The notes beneath the pieces were generated by a model. The model was not told the origin of the DNA. It did no database searches and saw only the letters and a program-made list of their open reading frames with translations. From the NCBI GenBank assembly GCA_003480725.1, contig QUJQ01000005.1, positions 81,172-145,171 of the forward strand: 64,000 nucleotides of DNA, read 5' to 3'. Shown in pieces: positions 52,067-63,009 of this stretch. Position numbers and translations under genes: made by a program. Within the stretch, counting starts at the first letter, position 1. Every line of letters starts with the position of its first letter. Source of the DNA: Clostridiaceae bacterium AM27-36LB (lineage in GTDB: Bacteria; Bacillota; Clostridia; Lachnospirales; Lachnospiraceae).

Positions 52067-53458
52067 TTATACCATGTGTAAGAAATGAATCAGCAGAATC
52101 CACACCAGACCATAGTAGATCACAACAGCTACTAAATCGTTGACGGTAGTGATCAAAGGACCAGACGCAACAGCCGGGTCAATCTTGATCTTATGGAAAA
52201 ACATCGGAATCAAAGTTCCCACTAAACTAGAAATCACCATTGCCGCCATCAATGAAAATCCGACGCAGCCGGAGATCACAAATGCATGGACTACCGGATT
52301 GCCCTTCAGCAACCAGATATACAGTCCAATAAAGATAAATGCCATGATTCCCAGGAACAATCCATTGAAAAATCCAACCTTCATCTCCTTAAATACAAGT
52401 CCCACTTTCTCACCAGCAGTCAGATTCTCATCCATCAACACACGAATGGTAACAGCCAGTGACTGTGTGCCTACATTTCCTGCCATATCAAGGATCAATG
52501 ACTGGAAACACATGACGATGGGGAGTACGGCCACTACAGTCTCAAATACACCAACCACTGTGGATACTGCCAGTCCAAGAAACAGCAGAATAACCAGCCA
52601 CGGAAGTCTCTTTTTCATACTCTCGGTGGTAGTCTCCTCCAGATCTTCCTCAGCGGTCAAACCTGCCAACTTTGCGTAATCCTCGCCCATGGCATCATCG
52701 ACTACTTCAACCAAGTCCTGTGCCGTAATGACACCAATCAGCTGTTTATCTTCTGTCAGAACCGGGATAGAATCCTCCGCATAATCCTTGATCTGTTCGA
52801 TACAGTCATCAATCTTCTCATGATCTGTTACATACGGATAAGATGTACTGATGATATCTTCCAGTGCATCCTTCTCTCTTGCAATGATCAGATCTTTCAG
52901 ATCGATAGCACCATAGAACTGATCATTCTTATCTATTACGTAAACAGTAGATATATTGTCATTTTCACCCGCCTGCCGGATCAGTTCTCTCATGGCCTGG
53001 CGGATGGTCAGATTCTCATGGATCACAATAAAATTGGTTGTCATCAGACTACCGACTTCATCATCCTCATAAGACTGCAGCATCTTAATGTCATGGCTGG
53101 ATTCCTCATCCATCATGCCGACCAGTTTTTCCTGGGTGGTATCATCCAGCTCATCCAGGACATCCACTGCATCGTCCGAGTCCATGTAAGACAACACCTG
53201 TGCTGCCTGTCCAAGATCCAGTTCCTTCAGGTATTCATCCGGATCTTCAATATAAGTAAAAATCTCAGCAATCCATTCCGATCCCAGCAACGGATATAAA
53301 CGTTTTCTCTCTTCCTCCGTCAACTGCTCAAATGCATCCGCAATGTCACTCTCATGATAATCGGAAATCTGATCCTGCAGCTCATCTGCCGCCAGGGAGC
53401 CGCGTAAGATTTCCAGCAATTCTTCTACATAATTTGGTTTCTGAACCATTTTATCCAT
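52067..53458 (-). CDS. mgtE: Magnesium transporter MgtE
   Basis: This protein has 463 residues from the ATG at 53458 (GAGGAGGCGAAAGAC before it); the upstream frame runs through the leader terminator. The cytosolic N domain (about 1-125, helical with YMDSDDAVDVLDELDD) is followed by a CBS pair (about 130-250, with DLKDLIIARE and TAQDLVEVVDD) and five membrane helices after about 280. The N and CBS domains sense cytosolic magnesium and gate the channel. Expression is probably also controlled by the leader with a 29-codon ORF and terminator. Confidence 0.95.
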   Translation of the reverse strand: MDKMVQKPNYVEELLEILRGSLAADELQDQISDYHESDIADAFEQLTEEERKRLYPLLGSEWIAEIFTYIEDPDEYLKELDLGQAAQVLSYMDSDDAVDVLDELDDTTQEKLVGMMDEESSHDIKMLQSYEDDEVGSLMTTNFIVIHENLTIRQAMRELIRQAGENDNISTVYVIDKNDQFYGAIDLKDLIIAREKDALEDIISTSYPYVTDHEKIDDCIEQIKDYAEDSIPVLTEDKQLIGVITAQDLVEVVDDAMGEDYAKLAGLTAEEDLEETTTESMKKRLPWLVILLFLGLAVSTVVGVFETVVAVLPIVMCFQSLILDMAGNVGTQSLAVTIRVLMDENLTAGEKVGLVFKEMKVGFFNGLFLGIMAFIFIGLYIWLLKGNPVVHAFVISGCVGFSLMAAMVISSLVGTLIPMFFHKIKIDPAVASGPLITTVNDLVAVVIYYGLVWILLIHFLHMV

Positions 53459-53493
53459 GTCTTTCGCCTCCTCTATTGGTCTCAAAAGGGCAT

Positions 53494-53564
53494 AAAAAAC
53501 CCATCGCTCTGTCCAAAAGCACACTTACATTTCCGGCTGTATAGTATAGGAATTTACGCGATGG
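53494..53564 (-). terminator. Attenuator-like terminator in the mgtE leader
   Basis: On the minus strand CCATCGC (53558-53564) pairs with GCGATGG (53501-53507), and six T follow. The 50-base loop can fold further. It ends about 35 bases before the mgtE start. CAGAGG/CCTCTG pairing upstream (53591-53596 with about 53620-53630) may form a competing structure. Confidence 0.6.
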
Positions 53565-53598
53565 TTATATTCAAAGACATGTGAAATTAGTCAGAGGT

Positions 53599-53688
53599 CT
53601 ACTGATGCTCCATGGGCAACTGCCTCTGCGTCTTATGATATCTGCCATCGCAGTTCGTACTTCGTCCCGTACTATCGCAACTGTCCAT
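53599..53688 (-). CDS. 29-residue leader ORF upstream of mgtE
   Basis: The ATG at 53688 follows AGGAGGTGTAAATCT, an excellent ribosome site, and the frame stops at 53599. The peptide begins MDSCDSTGRSTNCDGRYHK and is polar, with no membrane segment. It lies between the promoter at 53720-53748 and the terminator at 53494-53564, like a regulatory leader peptide whose translation could control read-through into mgtE. No known leader matches. The whole gene-less stretch 53459-53872 is accounted for by these elements and the tuf terminator. Confidence 0.55.
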   Translation of the reverse strand: MDSCDSTGRSTNCDGRYHKTQRQLPMEHQ

Positions 53689-53719
53689 AGATTTACACCT
53701 CCTATCAAATACGTGTATA

Positions 53720-53748
53720 TTTTAATCTTCTGAAAGCTTCAAGTCAAG
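53720..53748 (-). promoter_or_regulatory. Promoter of the mgtE leader
   Basis: On the minus strand TTGACT (53743-53748) and TAAAAT (53720-53725) are 17 bases apart. The leader would be about 255 bases. Confidence 0.7.
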
Positions 53749-53774
53749 ATTTTTCGGTATTTTCCCTCTCAACA

Positions 53775-53807
53775 GAAAAACCCTGGAAACCTTTCGGTCT
53801 CCAGGGT
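53775..53807 (-). terminator. Terminator of tuf / str operon
   Basis: ACCCTGGAAACC (53780-53791) pairs with GGTCTCCAGGGT (53796-53807) with one mismatch. TTTTC follows on the minus strand, about 65 bases after the tuf stop. Confidence 0.85.
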
Positions 53808-53872
53808 ATCTTACGTTTGGACACAATGGTATCATTCGACACCGATATATAATTTTATCTGTTAATCAGTGA

Positions 53873-55060
53873 TTACTCGATAACGGTAGCAACACGACCT
53901 GATCCTACAGTTCTACCACCCTCACGGATAGCGAAAGTAAGACCCTGCTCCATAGCGATCGGATGGATCAGCTCGATGGTCATCTCTACGTTGTCACCCG
54001 GCATACACATCTCGGTACCAGCCGGCAGCTCGCAAACACCAGTAACGTCAGTTGTTCTGAAGTAGAACTGCGGACGATAGTTGTTGAAGAACGGAGTATG
54101 ACGTCCACCCTCATCTTTGGTCAGTACGTAAACCTGAGCGGTGAATTTGGTATGGCAGGTAACGCTGCCCGGTTTAGCTACAACCTGTCCACGAACGATA
54201 TCTGTTCTCTGGATACCACGAAGCAGACAACCGATGTTATCACCAGCCTGAGCCTCATCAAGAAGTTTACGGAACATCTCGATACCGGTTACAACAGTCT
54301 TACGGGTCTCCTCTTTAACACCAACGATCTCAACCTCGTCGTTCAGATGAAGAACACCACGCTCTACTCTACCAGTAGCAACAGTACCACGACCAGTAAT
54401 GGTGAATACGTCCTCAACCGGCATCAGGAACGGTTTGTCAGTTGCACGCTGCGGATCCGGGATATAAGAATCAACGGTATCCATAAGCTCCATGATCTTG
54501 TCTCCCCACGGTCCCATCGGATCTTCCAGGGCTTTCAGAGCAGAACCTTTAACGATCGGGCAATCGTTGAATCCGTACTCCTCAAGCTGCTCGGTAACTT
54601 CCATCTCAACCAGCTCGATCAGCTCTTCGTCATCAACCATATCACATTTGTTCAGGAATACTACGATGTACGGTACACCTACCTGACGGGACAGAAGGAT
54701 GTGCTCTTTAGTCTGAGCCATAACACCATCAGTAGCAGCTACTACAAGGATAGCGCCGTCCATCTGTGCAGCACCAGTGATCATGTTCTTTACATAGTCA
54801 GCATGGCCTGGGCAGTCAACGTGTGCGTAATGTCTTTTAGCGGTCTGATACTCTACATGTGCAGTAGAGATAGTGATTCCACGCTCTCTCTCTTCCGGAG
54901 CTTTATCGATGTTAGCGAAATCAGTAGCCTGGTTTCCCTCAACTCTAGCTGCCAGTACAGCGGTGATAGCTGCGGTCAGAGTAGTTTTACCATGGTCTAC
55001 GTGACCGATGGTACCAATATTACAATGTGGTTTAGTTCTGTCGAACTTAGCTTTTGCCAT
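53873..55060 (-). CDS. tuf: Elongation factor Tu
   Basis: This 395-residue EF-Tu has G1 GHVDHGKTT, switch [11 protein letters not shown]4 NKCDMVD and domains 2 and 3 complete, ending [14 protein letters not shown]. It delivers aminoacyl-tRNA to the ribosome. It is the last gene of the str operon, 105 bases after fusA, and a possible own promoter and hairpin lie in that gap. Confidence 0.98.
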   Translation of the reverse strand: MAKAKFDRTKPHCNIGTIGHVDHGKTTLTAAITAVLAARVEGNQATDFANIDKAPEERERGITISTAHVEYQTAKRHYAHVDCPGHADYVKNMITGAAQMDGAILVVAATDGVMAQTKEHILLSRQVGVPYIVVFLNKCDMVDDEELIELVEMEVTEQLEEYGFNDCPIVKGSALKALEDPMGPWGDKIMELMDTVDSYIPDPQRATDKPFLMPVEDVFTITGRGTVATGRVERGVLHLNDEVEIVGVKEETRKTVVTGIEMFRKLLDEAQAGDNIGCLLRGIQRTDIVRGQVVAKPGSVTCHTKFTAQVYVLTKDEGGRHTPFFNNYRPQFYFRTTDVTGVCELPAGTEMCMPGDNVEMTIELIHPIAMEQGLTFAIREGGRTVGSGRVATVIE

Positions 55061-55123
55061 TTTGTTTTCCTCCTTGATTAGATCAACTTTTCTACGTTTT
55101 AATTACGCAATCAGCTAATTGTC

Positions 55124-55160
55124 ATTATATTTCAAATAGGCTTGTTTTGCAAGCCTATTT
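55124..55160 (-). promoter_or_regulatory. Hairpin with possible internal tuf promoter
   Basis: AAATAGGCTTG (55134-55144) and its exact complement (55150-55160) form an 11-pair hairpin right after fusA. On the minus strand TTGCAA (55147-55152) and TATAAT (55124-55129) are 17 bases apart, so the -35 lies in the hairpin. The hairpin has no T tract in this direction. Confidence 0.5.
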
Positions 55161-55165
55161 GTATT

Positions 55166-57283
55166 TTATTTTGCCTTTGCAGCAAGAACTTTCTCCTGAA
55201 CGTTCTTCGGTACCGGCTCATATTTTTCAAAGAACATGGAGTAGTTACCACGTCCCTGAGTTCTGGAACGAAGGTCGGTAGCATATCCGAACATCTCAGC
55301 CAGCGGAACATAACCTTTGATCATCTTACCGCCACCGATGTCCTCCATACCCTCGATACGACCACGACGGGAATTGATATCACCGATAACATCACCCATG
55401 TAATCTTCCGGAGTAGTAACCTCAACCTTCATGATCGGCTCAAGAAGAACCGGAGCTGCTTTCTGCATAGCCTCTTTGAACGCAAGAGAACCAGCAATAT
55501 GGAAAGCCATCTCAGAAGAATCGACCTCATGGTAGGATCCGTCGTATACGTTAGCATGAACACCAACTACCGGGAATCCACCAAGGATACCAGACTTCAT
55601 AGCCTCTTCAATACCTTCGCCTACAGCCGGGATGTACTCCTTCGGAATAGCACCACCAACTACGGTAGACTCAAACTTGTAAGTCTCCTCTGCGTTAGCA
55701 TCCATCGGCTCAAATTTAACTTTACAATGTCCGTACTGTCCACGTCCACCAGACTGTTTTGCATATTTGCTGTCTACATCAGCCGGTTTGGTAATGGTCT
55801 CTTTGTAAGCAACCTGCGGTGCACCTACATTAGCCTCTACCTTGAACTCACGAAGCAGACGGTCAACGATGATCTCCAGATGAAGCTCACCCATACCAGC
55901 AATGATAGTCTGACCAGTTTCCTGATTGGTATGTGCACGGAAAGTCGGGTCTTCCTCTGCCAGTTTTGCAAGAGACTCGCCAAGTTTGCCCTGGCCAGCT
56001 TTGGTCTTCGGCTCGATAGCCAGCTCGATAACCGGCTCCGGGAACTCCATAGACTCAAGGATTACCGGATGCTGCTCGTCACAGATAGTATCACCGGTAG
56101 TAGTTACCTTGAAACCAACTGCTGCTGCGATATCTCCAGAGTAAACCTTGTCAAGCTCTGCTCTCTTGTTAGCGTGCATCTGAAGGATACGTCCTACACG
56201 CTCTTTCTTATCTTTCGTGGAGTTGTACACGTAAGAACCAGAATTCATGGTTCCGGAGTACACACGGAAGAATGCCAGCTTACCTACGAACGGGTCAGCC
56301 ATGATCTTGAATGCCAGTGCAGAGAACGGCTCTTCATCAGAAGAGTGTCTTACAACCTCATTTCCTTCCATATCCACACCTTTGATGGACGGGATATCGG
56401 TCGGAGCCGGCATAAACTCAAGAATTGCGTCCAGAAGTTTCTGAACACCTTTGTTTCTGTATGCACTACCACAGCATACCGGAACAGCGGTACACTCACA
56501 GGTAGCTTTACGAAGAACAGCTTTCAGGTCCTCAACGGACGGCTCCTCTCCATCAAGATACTGCATCATCAGATCATCATCCAGCTCGCAGATCTTCTCT
56601 ACCAGCTCGGTGTGATACAGTTCCGCATCATCTTTCATATCCTCCGGGATATCAGTAATGCTGATGTCATCACCCTTATCATCATTATAGATGTAAGCCT
56701 GCATCTCGAACAGATCGATGATTCCCTTGAAATCATCCTCTTTTCCGATCGGCAGCTGCAGACAGATTGCATTCTTACCCAGACGGGTCTTGATCATCTC
56801 TACTGCATTGTAGAAATCTGCACCCAGGATATCCATCTTGTTGATGAATGCCATACGCGGTACATTGTAGGTATCAGCCTGACGCCATACGTTCTCAGAC
56901 TGCGGCTCTACACCACCTTTTGCACAGAACACGCCAACAGCGCCGTCCAGTACACGAAGGGAACGCTCAACCTCTACGGTGAAGTCTACATGGCCTGGAG
57001 TATCGATGATGTTGATACGATGCTCAAGCGCACCTTTCTTCGGCTTGCAGTGATCCTGCAGAGTCCAGTGACAGGTTGTAGCTGCAGATGTGATGGTAAT
57101 ACCTCTCTCCTGCTCCTGCTCCATCCAGTCCATGGTTGCAGTACCTTCATGAGTATCACCAATCTTATAGTTAACACCAGTATAATACAGAATACGCTCG
57201 GTCAGTGTGGTCTTACCAGCATCGATATGAGCCATAATTCCGATATTTCTGGTTCTCTCCAATGGATATTCTCTTTCAGCCAA
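55166..57283 (-). CDS. fusA: Elongation factor G
   Basis: This 705-residue EF-G has the GTPase domain with [17 protein letters not shown] and NKMDILG, followed by domains II to V (for example [14 protein letters not shown] in domain IV). It drives tRNA translocation. It lies between rpsG and tuf as in the canonical str operon. A long antisense frame on the opposite strand is a composition shadow. Confidence 0.98.
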   Translation of the reverse strand: MAEREYPLERTRNIGIMAHIDAGKTTLTERILYYTGVNYKIGDTHEGTATMDWMEQEQERGITITSAATTCHWTLQDHCKPKKGALEHRINIIDTPGHVDFTVEVERSLRVLDGAVGVFCAKGGVEPQSENVWRQADTYNVPRMAFINKMDILGADFYNAVEMIKTRLGKNAICLQLPIGKEDDFKGIIDLFEMQAYIYNDDKGDDISITDIPEDMKDDAELYHTELVEKICELDDDLMMQYLDGEEPSVEDLKAVLRKATCECTAVPVCCGSAYRNKGVQKLLDAILEFMPAPTDIPSIKGVDMEGNEVVRHSSDEEPFSALAFKIMADPFVGKLAFFRVYSGTMNSGSYVYNSTKDKKERVGRILQMHANKRAELDKVYSGDIAAAVGFKVTTTGDTICDEQHPVILESMEFPEPVIELAIEPKTKAGQGKLGESLAKLAEEDPTFRAHTNQETGQTIIAGMGELHLEIIVDRLLREFKVEANVGAPQVAYKETITKPADVDSKYAKQSGGRGQYGHCKVKFEPMDANAEETYKFESTVVGGAIPKEYIPAVGEGIEEAMKSGILGGFPVVGVHANVYDGSYHEVDSSEMAFHIAGSLAFKEAMQKAAPVLLEPIMKVEVTTPEDYMGDVIGDINSRRGRIEGMEDIGGGKMIKGYVPLAEMFGYATDLRSRTQGRGNYSMFFEKYEPVPKNVQEKVLAAKAK

Positions 57284-57331
57284 TGGATTTTCCTCCTTAT
57301 ACGAGTGGGCAAATCAGCTTGCGTACCCAGA

Positions 57332-57826
<495 letters not shown>

Positions 57827-58015
57827 TTATCAGATCTCTCTGATAAGATTAATTCATAGGTACTCACATGTGTCGTTCTACGTGTGTCCGTGCCCGGTAT
57901 TCCTCTATATCAAACCCGCAGTCATAGGTTCTTTTGATGAACCCTGGCACAAGGCGGCGCTTACGCGACGCCAACAATCATAGTTCTGTTTGTGATACTT
58001 GATTCTGTTACTTTA

Positions 58016-58438
58016 TTACTTCTTAGCGTCTTTCGGTCTCTTAGCTCCGTATTTGGAACGTGCCTGACGTCTCTTAGCTACACCAGCGGTATCCAGTGTA
58101 CCACGAACGATGTGATATCTGGTACCCGGAAGGTCCTTTACTCTTCCTCCACGGATCAGAACAACGCTGTGCTCCTGAAGGTTGTGTCCCTCACCTGGGA
58201 TATAGCTTGTTACCTCAATACCGTTGGAAAGACGTACTCTGGCGATTTTACGAAGAGCAGAGTTCGGTTTCTTCGGGGTTGCGGTCTTAACTGCGGTGCA
58301 CACACCACGTTTCTGCGGTGCAGATGCATCGATCGGTCTCTTCTTCAGAGAGTTAAATCCTTTCTGAAGTGCCGGTGCCGTAGACTTCTTAACAGATGTC
58401 TGTCTACCTTTTCTTACTAACTGGTTGAATGTTGGCAT
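58016..58438 (-). CDS. rpsL: Ribosomal protein S12
   Basis: This protein has 140 residues from the ATG at 58438 (AGGAGGTGAAAGGA before it); the GTG three codons upstream lies in the ribosome site. It begins [13 protein letters not shown]. The decoding-loop segment [13 protein letters not shown] and [13 protein letters not shown] is intact, with the lysine residues linked to streptomycin response in their usual wild-type context. It is the first gene of the str operon. Confidence 0.97.
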   Translation of the reverse strand: MPTFNQLVRKGRQTSVKKSTAPALQKGFNSLKKRPIDASAPQKRGVCTAVKTATPKKPNSALRKIARVRLSNGIEVTSYIPGEGHNLQEHSVVLIRGGRVKDLPGTRYHIVRGTLDTAGVAKRRQARSKYGAKRPKDAKK

Positions 58439-58518
58439 TCCTTTCACCTCCTGATGAATTGTGATGACTGCTGTTTTTCAGACTTGCTGAATACATGCCT
58501 AAACACGCATGCTTGATT

Positions 58519-58547
58519 ATTATATTAAATTGAGTTTTGCTTGTCAA
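58519..58547 (-). promoter_or_regulatory. Consensus promoter of the str operon
   Basis: On the minus strand TTGACA (58542-58547) and TATAAT (58519-58524) are separated by exactly 17 bases, a full match to the sigma-70 consensus. It lies about 80 bases before rpsL. The rest of 58548-58700 shows only a weak + strand promoter-like TTGGTG/TAAAAT for the VanZ gene. Confidence 0.92.
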
Positions 58548-58700
58548 GCAGTTTTATAGAAAAAACATGGATATTTCAATGCTTTTCTCGCAATTTTTGT
58601 TCTGTAAAGAAGTTAAATCTGATTTCTTCCAAAGAATATGTTGGTGGTTAAAGTCGCTATATGATAAAATACTCCTATCAGCCAAATAAAAGAGGTATTT

Positions 58701-59222
58701 ATGATAAAAGTATTGTTAAGAGGAATTTTAAAACCATTATCTTTTCTGCCTGCGCTGTTTATGATGTATGTGATCTTCTCTTTTTCTGCGCAGCCCGGAA
58801 CAGTCTCTGGAAGCCTGAGTTATAAAGTCAGCGAAATTATTGTAGAATCTGCCAATGATGCCTTCGAACTGCATTGGTCTGATGCTGAAGTTGTTCACTA
58901 TACTGATCGAATTCATCACACAGTCCGTAAGATTGCACATGTAACAGAATATTTTCTGCTAGCTATATCTGTATCCTTTCCACTCTATGTATATGGAGTC
59001 CGCGGTATCTGGCTGCCACTGTTAGCCGGATTTCTGTGTGTTGGATTCGCCGGACTGGATGAATATCACCAGTCTTTCGTGGCAGGGCGCGGTCCTTCGG
59101 TCAGAGATGTTGGCATCGACAGCATCGGCATCTTTATTGGCATTCTGATGGTACAGTTCTTCTGTTTTCTTGGAAGAATCACCATTTTTCGGCCTCTGGC
59201 GAAACATAAGAGACGCATATGA
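58701..59222 (+). CDS. VanZ-family membrane protein
   Basis: This 173-residue protein has four hydrophobic helices (about 12-28, 75-95, 100-120 and 140-160). The VanZ-like core has IAHVTEYFLLAISVSFPLY and the conserved LDEYHQSFVAGRGPSVRDVGID. The family is linked to teicoplanin and other lipid-active antibiotic resistance, but most chromosomal members have unknown roles. It is monocistronic and converges on rpoC with a shared terminator. Confidence 0.9.
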   Translation: MIKVLLRGILKPLSFLPALFMMYVIFSFSAQPGTVSGSLSYKVSEIIVESANDAFELHWSDAEVVHYTDRIHHTVRKIAHVTEYFLLAISVSFPLYVYGVRGIWLPLLAGFLCVGFAGLDEYHQSFVAGRGPSVRDVGIDSIGIFIGILMVQFFCFLGRITIFRPLAKHKRRI

Positions 59223-59258
59223 CAATCTTCATTCATTCCACATGTTCGATTATGTTTA

Positions 59259-59295
59259 CAAAAAATCCCCCAGGATCTTACGATCCCAGGGGATT
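59259..59295. terminator. Bidirectional terminator between vanZ-like gene and rpoC
   Basis: AATCCCC (59264-59270) pairs with GGGGATT (59289-59295), with an inner GGATC/GATCC stem after two mismatches. Six T follow on the minus strand, and a T-rich stretch follows on +. Confidence 0.82.
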
Positions 59296-59302
59296 GTATC
59301 TC

Positions 59303-62300
59303 TTATTCTTCTGTTGAAACTGTTTCTTCAGAAACTTCTGCATCAGCATTAGTCTCTGCATCTGTATTCTCATCCAGTTCAATAGTTTCTGCCGGTTCAT
59401 CCGTCTCTTCTGCAAAACTCAGAGCATCCTCATCCTGGAAGTCTGTACTCAGTTTTACGTCACGATAACGTTTCATACCTGTACCAGCCGGGATCAGTTT
59501 ACCGATGATTACGTTCTCTTTCAGACCGATCAGCGGGTCAACCTTGCCCTTGATAGCAGCTTCTGTAAGAACCTTGGTGGTCTCCTGGAAGGATGCTGCT
59601 GACAGGAAGGAATTGGTTGCCAGAGATGCCTTGGTGATACCAAGCAGTACCTGTTTACCTTCTGCCGGCTGTTTGCCTTCTTCAATCAATCTCTCGTTTT
59701 CATCTGCATAGTCAAGAATATCAACCAGAGTTCCCGGAAGGAAATCACTGTCTCCGTTATCCTCTACGCGTACTTTCTTCAGCATCTGACGAACGATCAT
59801 CTCAATATGCTTATCATTGATCTCAACACCCTGAAGACGATATACACGCTGTACCTCCTGAAGCAGGTAATCCTGAACAGCACGTACACCTTTGATCTTC
59901 AGAATATCATGCGGGTTGATACTACCTTCCGTCAGTGCATCACCAGCCTCTACAGTAGTTCCATCCATGATCTTGATTCTGGAATCAAACGGGATCAGGT
60001 AAGTCTTGGACTCGCCAGTCTCATTATTAGTAATGATGACCTCACGTTTCTTCTTCATATCATTGATGGTCGCAAGTCCGCCGATCTCAGTTACGATTGC
60101 AAGTCCCTTCGGTTTTCTGGCCTCGAAAAGCTCCTCGACACGGGGAAGACCCTGTGTGATATCTCCACCGGCTACGCCACCGGAGTGGAAGGTTCTCATG
60201 GTCAGCTGTGTACCAGGCTCACCGATGGACTGAGCAGCAATAATACCAACAGTCTCACCAACCTGTACTGCTTCACCGGTTGCCATGTTCGCACCGTAGC
60301 ACTTCGCACACACACCAATGTGGGATTTACAGGTCAGAGCGGTACGGATCTTGATCTTATCAAGCGGGTTGCCATCTTTATCCACACCTTTTGCTACAAC
60401 GATAGCTGCACGCTTCGGTGTGATCATATGATTTGCTTTTACAAGAATGTTGCCATCTTTATCACAGATATCAGAGCATGCAAAACGTCCTGTAATACGC
60501 TCCTGCAGAGACTCGATCATCTCTTTTCCGTCAGTGAAAGCACTTACTTCCATTCCCGGAATCTCATCTTTGCCCTCTGCACAGTCTGTCTCACGAACGA
60601 TCAGCTCCTGAGATACGTCAACCAGACGTCTGGTCAGGTAACCAGAGTCAGCGGTACGAAGAGCGGTATCGGACATACCTTTACGTGCTCCATGAGCAGA
60701 CATGAAGTACTCCAGTACGTCAAGACCTTCACGGAAGTTGGATGTAATAGGCAGCTCGATGGTATGACCAGTTGTATCGGCCATCAATCCACGCATACCG
60801 GCAAGCTGTTTGATCTGTTTATCAGAACCACGGGCACCGGAGTCAGCCATCATGAAGATGTTATTGTATTTATCCAGACCATCCATCAGCGCTTTTGTAA
60901 GAACTGCGTCAGTATCTTTCCAGGTCTCAACAACCTCTTTATAACGCTCTTCCTCAGTGATCTTACCACGTTTGTAGTTACGGGTGATCTTATCAACCGT
61001 ATCCTGTGCTTCTTTGATCAGCTGCGGTTTCTGCGGCGGCACGGTCATATCGGAAATAGATACGGTCATAGCCGCTCTGGTGGAATATTTATATCCAGTA
61101 GCCTTGATGTCATCCAGAACCTCAGCGGTCTTGGTTGCACCATGGGTATTGATAACTTTCTCAAGGATCTGTTTCAGGCCTTTCTTTCCTACCAGGAAAT
61201 CAACCTCCGGTTTCAGCTCGTTACCCGGAATGGTACGATCTACAAATCCAAGATCCTGCGGAAGAATCTCATTGAACAGGAAACGTCCCAGTGTAGACTC
61301 TTCAGTACCTGTCAGAACAGTTCCGTCCGGCATTCTCTTGGATACACGAACTTTGATACGGCTCTGAAGGGTGATTACTTTATTCTCATAAGCCAGAATT
61401 GCTTCATTAACGCTCTTGAAGAATTTGCCTTCTCCACGTGCTCCCGGTCTCTCCTGAGTCAGATAGTAGATACCAAGGACCATATCCTGTGAAGGAACGG
61501 CTACCGGACCACCATCGGACGGTTTCAGCAGGTTGTTCGGGGAGAGCAGCAGGAAACGGCACTCTGCCTGTGCTTCCACTGACAGCGGCAGATGGACAGC
61601 CATCTGGTCTCCGTCAAAGTCTGCGTTGAATGCAGTACATACCAGCGGATGCAGCTTGATTGCCTTACCTTCTACCAGGATCGGCTCAAATGCCTGGATA
61701 CCCAGACGATGCAGTGTAGGAGCACGGTTCAGCATAACCGGATGCTCTTTAATAACGTCTTCCAGTACATCCCATACTTCTGTCTGGAGACGCTCTACCA
61801 TTTTCTTAGCACTCTTGATATTATGAGCGGAGCCATTTGCAACCAATTCTTTCATAACGAACGGTTTGAACAGCTCGATTGCCATCTCTTTCGGCAGACC
61901 ACACTGATAGATCTTAAGCTCCGGTCCGACAACAATAACGGAACGTCCAGAGTAGTCAACACGCTTACCAAGTAAGTTCTGACGGAAACGTCCGGATTTA
62001 CCTTTCAGCATATCAGACAGGGACTTCAGCGCTCTGTTTCCAGGTCCGGTTACCGGACGGCCTCTTCTTCCGTTGTCGATCAGTGCGTCAACAGCTTCCT
62101 GAAGCATACGTTTCTCATTGCGGACAATGATATCTGGTGCACCAAGATCCAACAGTCTTTGCAGACGGTTGTTTCTGTTGATGATTCTTCTGTACAGGTC
62201 ATTCAGGTCAGATGTTGCAAAACGTCCACCGTCAAGCTGTACCATCGGACGAAGATCTGGCGGAATTACCGGGATCACATCCATGATCATCCATTCCGGT

Positions 62301-63004
62301 TTATTTCCAGACTCACGAAATGCTTCTACTACTTCCAGTCTCTTGATGATACGGGCACGTTTCTGTCCGGATGCAGTCTTGAGACCTTCTTTTAACTCTT
62401 TGGAATCTTTCTCAAGGTCGATGGACTGCAGCAGCTCCTTAATGGACTCTGCACCCATGCCTACACGGAAAGCACCCGGCTCCGGATACTTTTCCTTCAT
62501 GTCCTGATATTCTTTCTCAGACAGAACCTGTTTGTACATCAGTTCGGTCTTACCTGCATCCAGTACGATATAGGATGCAAAATACAGGACTTTTTCCAGT
62601 GTTCTGGGAGACAGATCCAGGATCAGTCCCATACGGCTAGGGATTCCTTTGAAATACCAGATGTGAGACACCGGAGCAGCCAGTTTAATATGGCCCATAC
62701 GCTCACGGCGCACACTGGATTTGGTGACTTCCACGCCGCAACGGTCGCAGACAACACCTTTATATCTGATCTTTTTGTACTTTCCGCAATGGCACTCCCA
62801 GTCCTTGCTCGGACCGAAGATACGCTCACAGTACAGACCATCTTTCTCCGGTTTGAGCGTACGATAGTTGATCGTCTCAGGCTTGGTTACCTCTCCGTGA
62901 GACCATCCAAGGATGGTCTCCGGAGACGCCAGCCCGATCTTGATCGCATCGAAGCTCATCGGCTGATAATTATCATTATTCGTTACTTCCGGCATGAGCG
63001 GCAC
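59303..63004 (-). CDS. rpoC: RNA polymerase beta' subunit
   Basis: This 1233-residue beta' has an N-terminal zinc ribbon ([19 protein letters not shown]), the catalytic [14 protein letters not shown] with its three Asp residues, and the bridge helix and trigger loop ([20 protein letters not shown]). It ends in an acidic Glu/Thr tail of about 30 residues. It follows rpoB with a gap of five bases. Length and domains are normal for Clostridia. Confidence 0.98.
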   Translation of the reverse strand: MPLMPEVTNNDNYQPMSFDAIKIGLASPETILGWSHGEVTKPETINYRTLKPEKDGLYCERIFGPSKDWECHCGKYKKIRYKGVVCDRCGVEVTKSSVRRERMGHIKLAAPVSHIWYFKGIPSRMGLILDLSPRTLEKVLYFASYIVLDAGKTELMYKQVLSEKEYQDMKEKYPEPGAFRVGMGAESIKELLQSIDLEKDSKELKEGLKTASGQKRARIIKRLEVVEAFRESGNKPEWMIMDVIPVIPPDLRPMVQLDGGRFATSDLNDLYRRIINRNNRLQRLLDLGAPDIIVRNEKRMLQEAVDALIDNGRRGRPVTGPGNRALKSLSDMLKGKSGRFRQNLLGKRVDYSGRSVIVVGPELKIYQCGLPKEMAIELFKPFVMKELVANGSAHNIKSAKKMVERLQTEVWDVLEDVIKEHPVMLNRAPTLHRLGIQAFEPILVEGKAIKLHPLVCTAFNADFDGDQMAVHLPLSVEAQAECRFLLLSPNNLLKPSDGGPVAVPSQDMVLGIYYLTQERPGARGEGKFFKSVNEAILAYENKVITLQSRIKVRVSKRMPDGTVLTGTEESTLGRFLFNEILPQDLGFVDRTIPGNELKPEVDFLVGKKGLKQILEKVINTHGATKTAEVLDDIKATGYKYSTRAAMTVSISDMTVPPQKPQLIKEAQDTVDKITRNYKRGKITEEERYKEVVETWKDTDAVLTKALMDGLDKYNNIFMMADSGARGSDKQIKQLAGMRGLMADTTGHTIELPITSNFREGLDVLEYFMSAHGARKGMSDTALRTADSGYLTRRLVDVSQELIVRETDCAEGKDEIPGMEVSAFTDGKEMIESLQERITGRFACSDICDKDGNILVKANHMITPKRAAIVVAKGVDKDGNPLDKIKIRTALTCKSHIGVCAKCYGANMATGEAVQVGETVGIIAAQSIGEPGTQLTMRTFHSGGVAGGDITQGLPRVEELFEARKPKGLAIVTEIGGLATINDMKKKREVIITNNETGESKTYLIPFDSRIKIMDGTTVEAGDALTEGSINPHDILKIKGVRAVQDYLLQEVQRVYRLQGVEINDKHIEMIVRQMLKKVRVEDNGDSDFLPGTLVDILDYADENERLIEEGKQPAEGKQVLLGITKASLATNSFLSAASFQETTKVLTEAAIKGKVDPLIGLKENVIIGKLIPAGTGMKRYRDVKLSTDFQDEDALSFAEETDEPAETIELDENTDAETNADAEVSEETVSTEE

Positions 63005-63009
63005 CTCCT

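Noticed and set aside
53525..53720. M-box magnesium riboswitch before mgtE
   Set aside because: The characteristic M-box core sequences were looked for and not seen; the region instead has an ORF with a strong ribosome site and a simple terminator.
53963..55081. + strand frame (372 codons) opposite tuf
   Set aside because: Shadow of tuf; serine/threonine-rich translation of highly biased codons on the other strand.
59807..61492. Long + strand frame (561 codons) opposite rpoC
   Set aside because: Shadow of rpoC codon use; no domain, no start signals.
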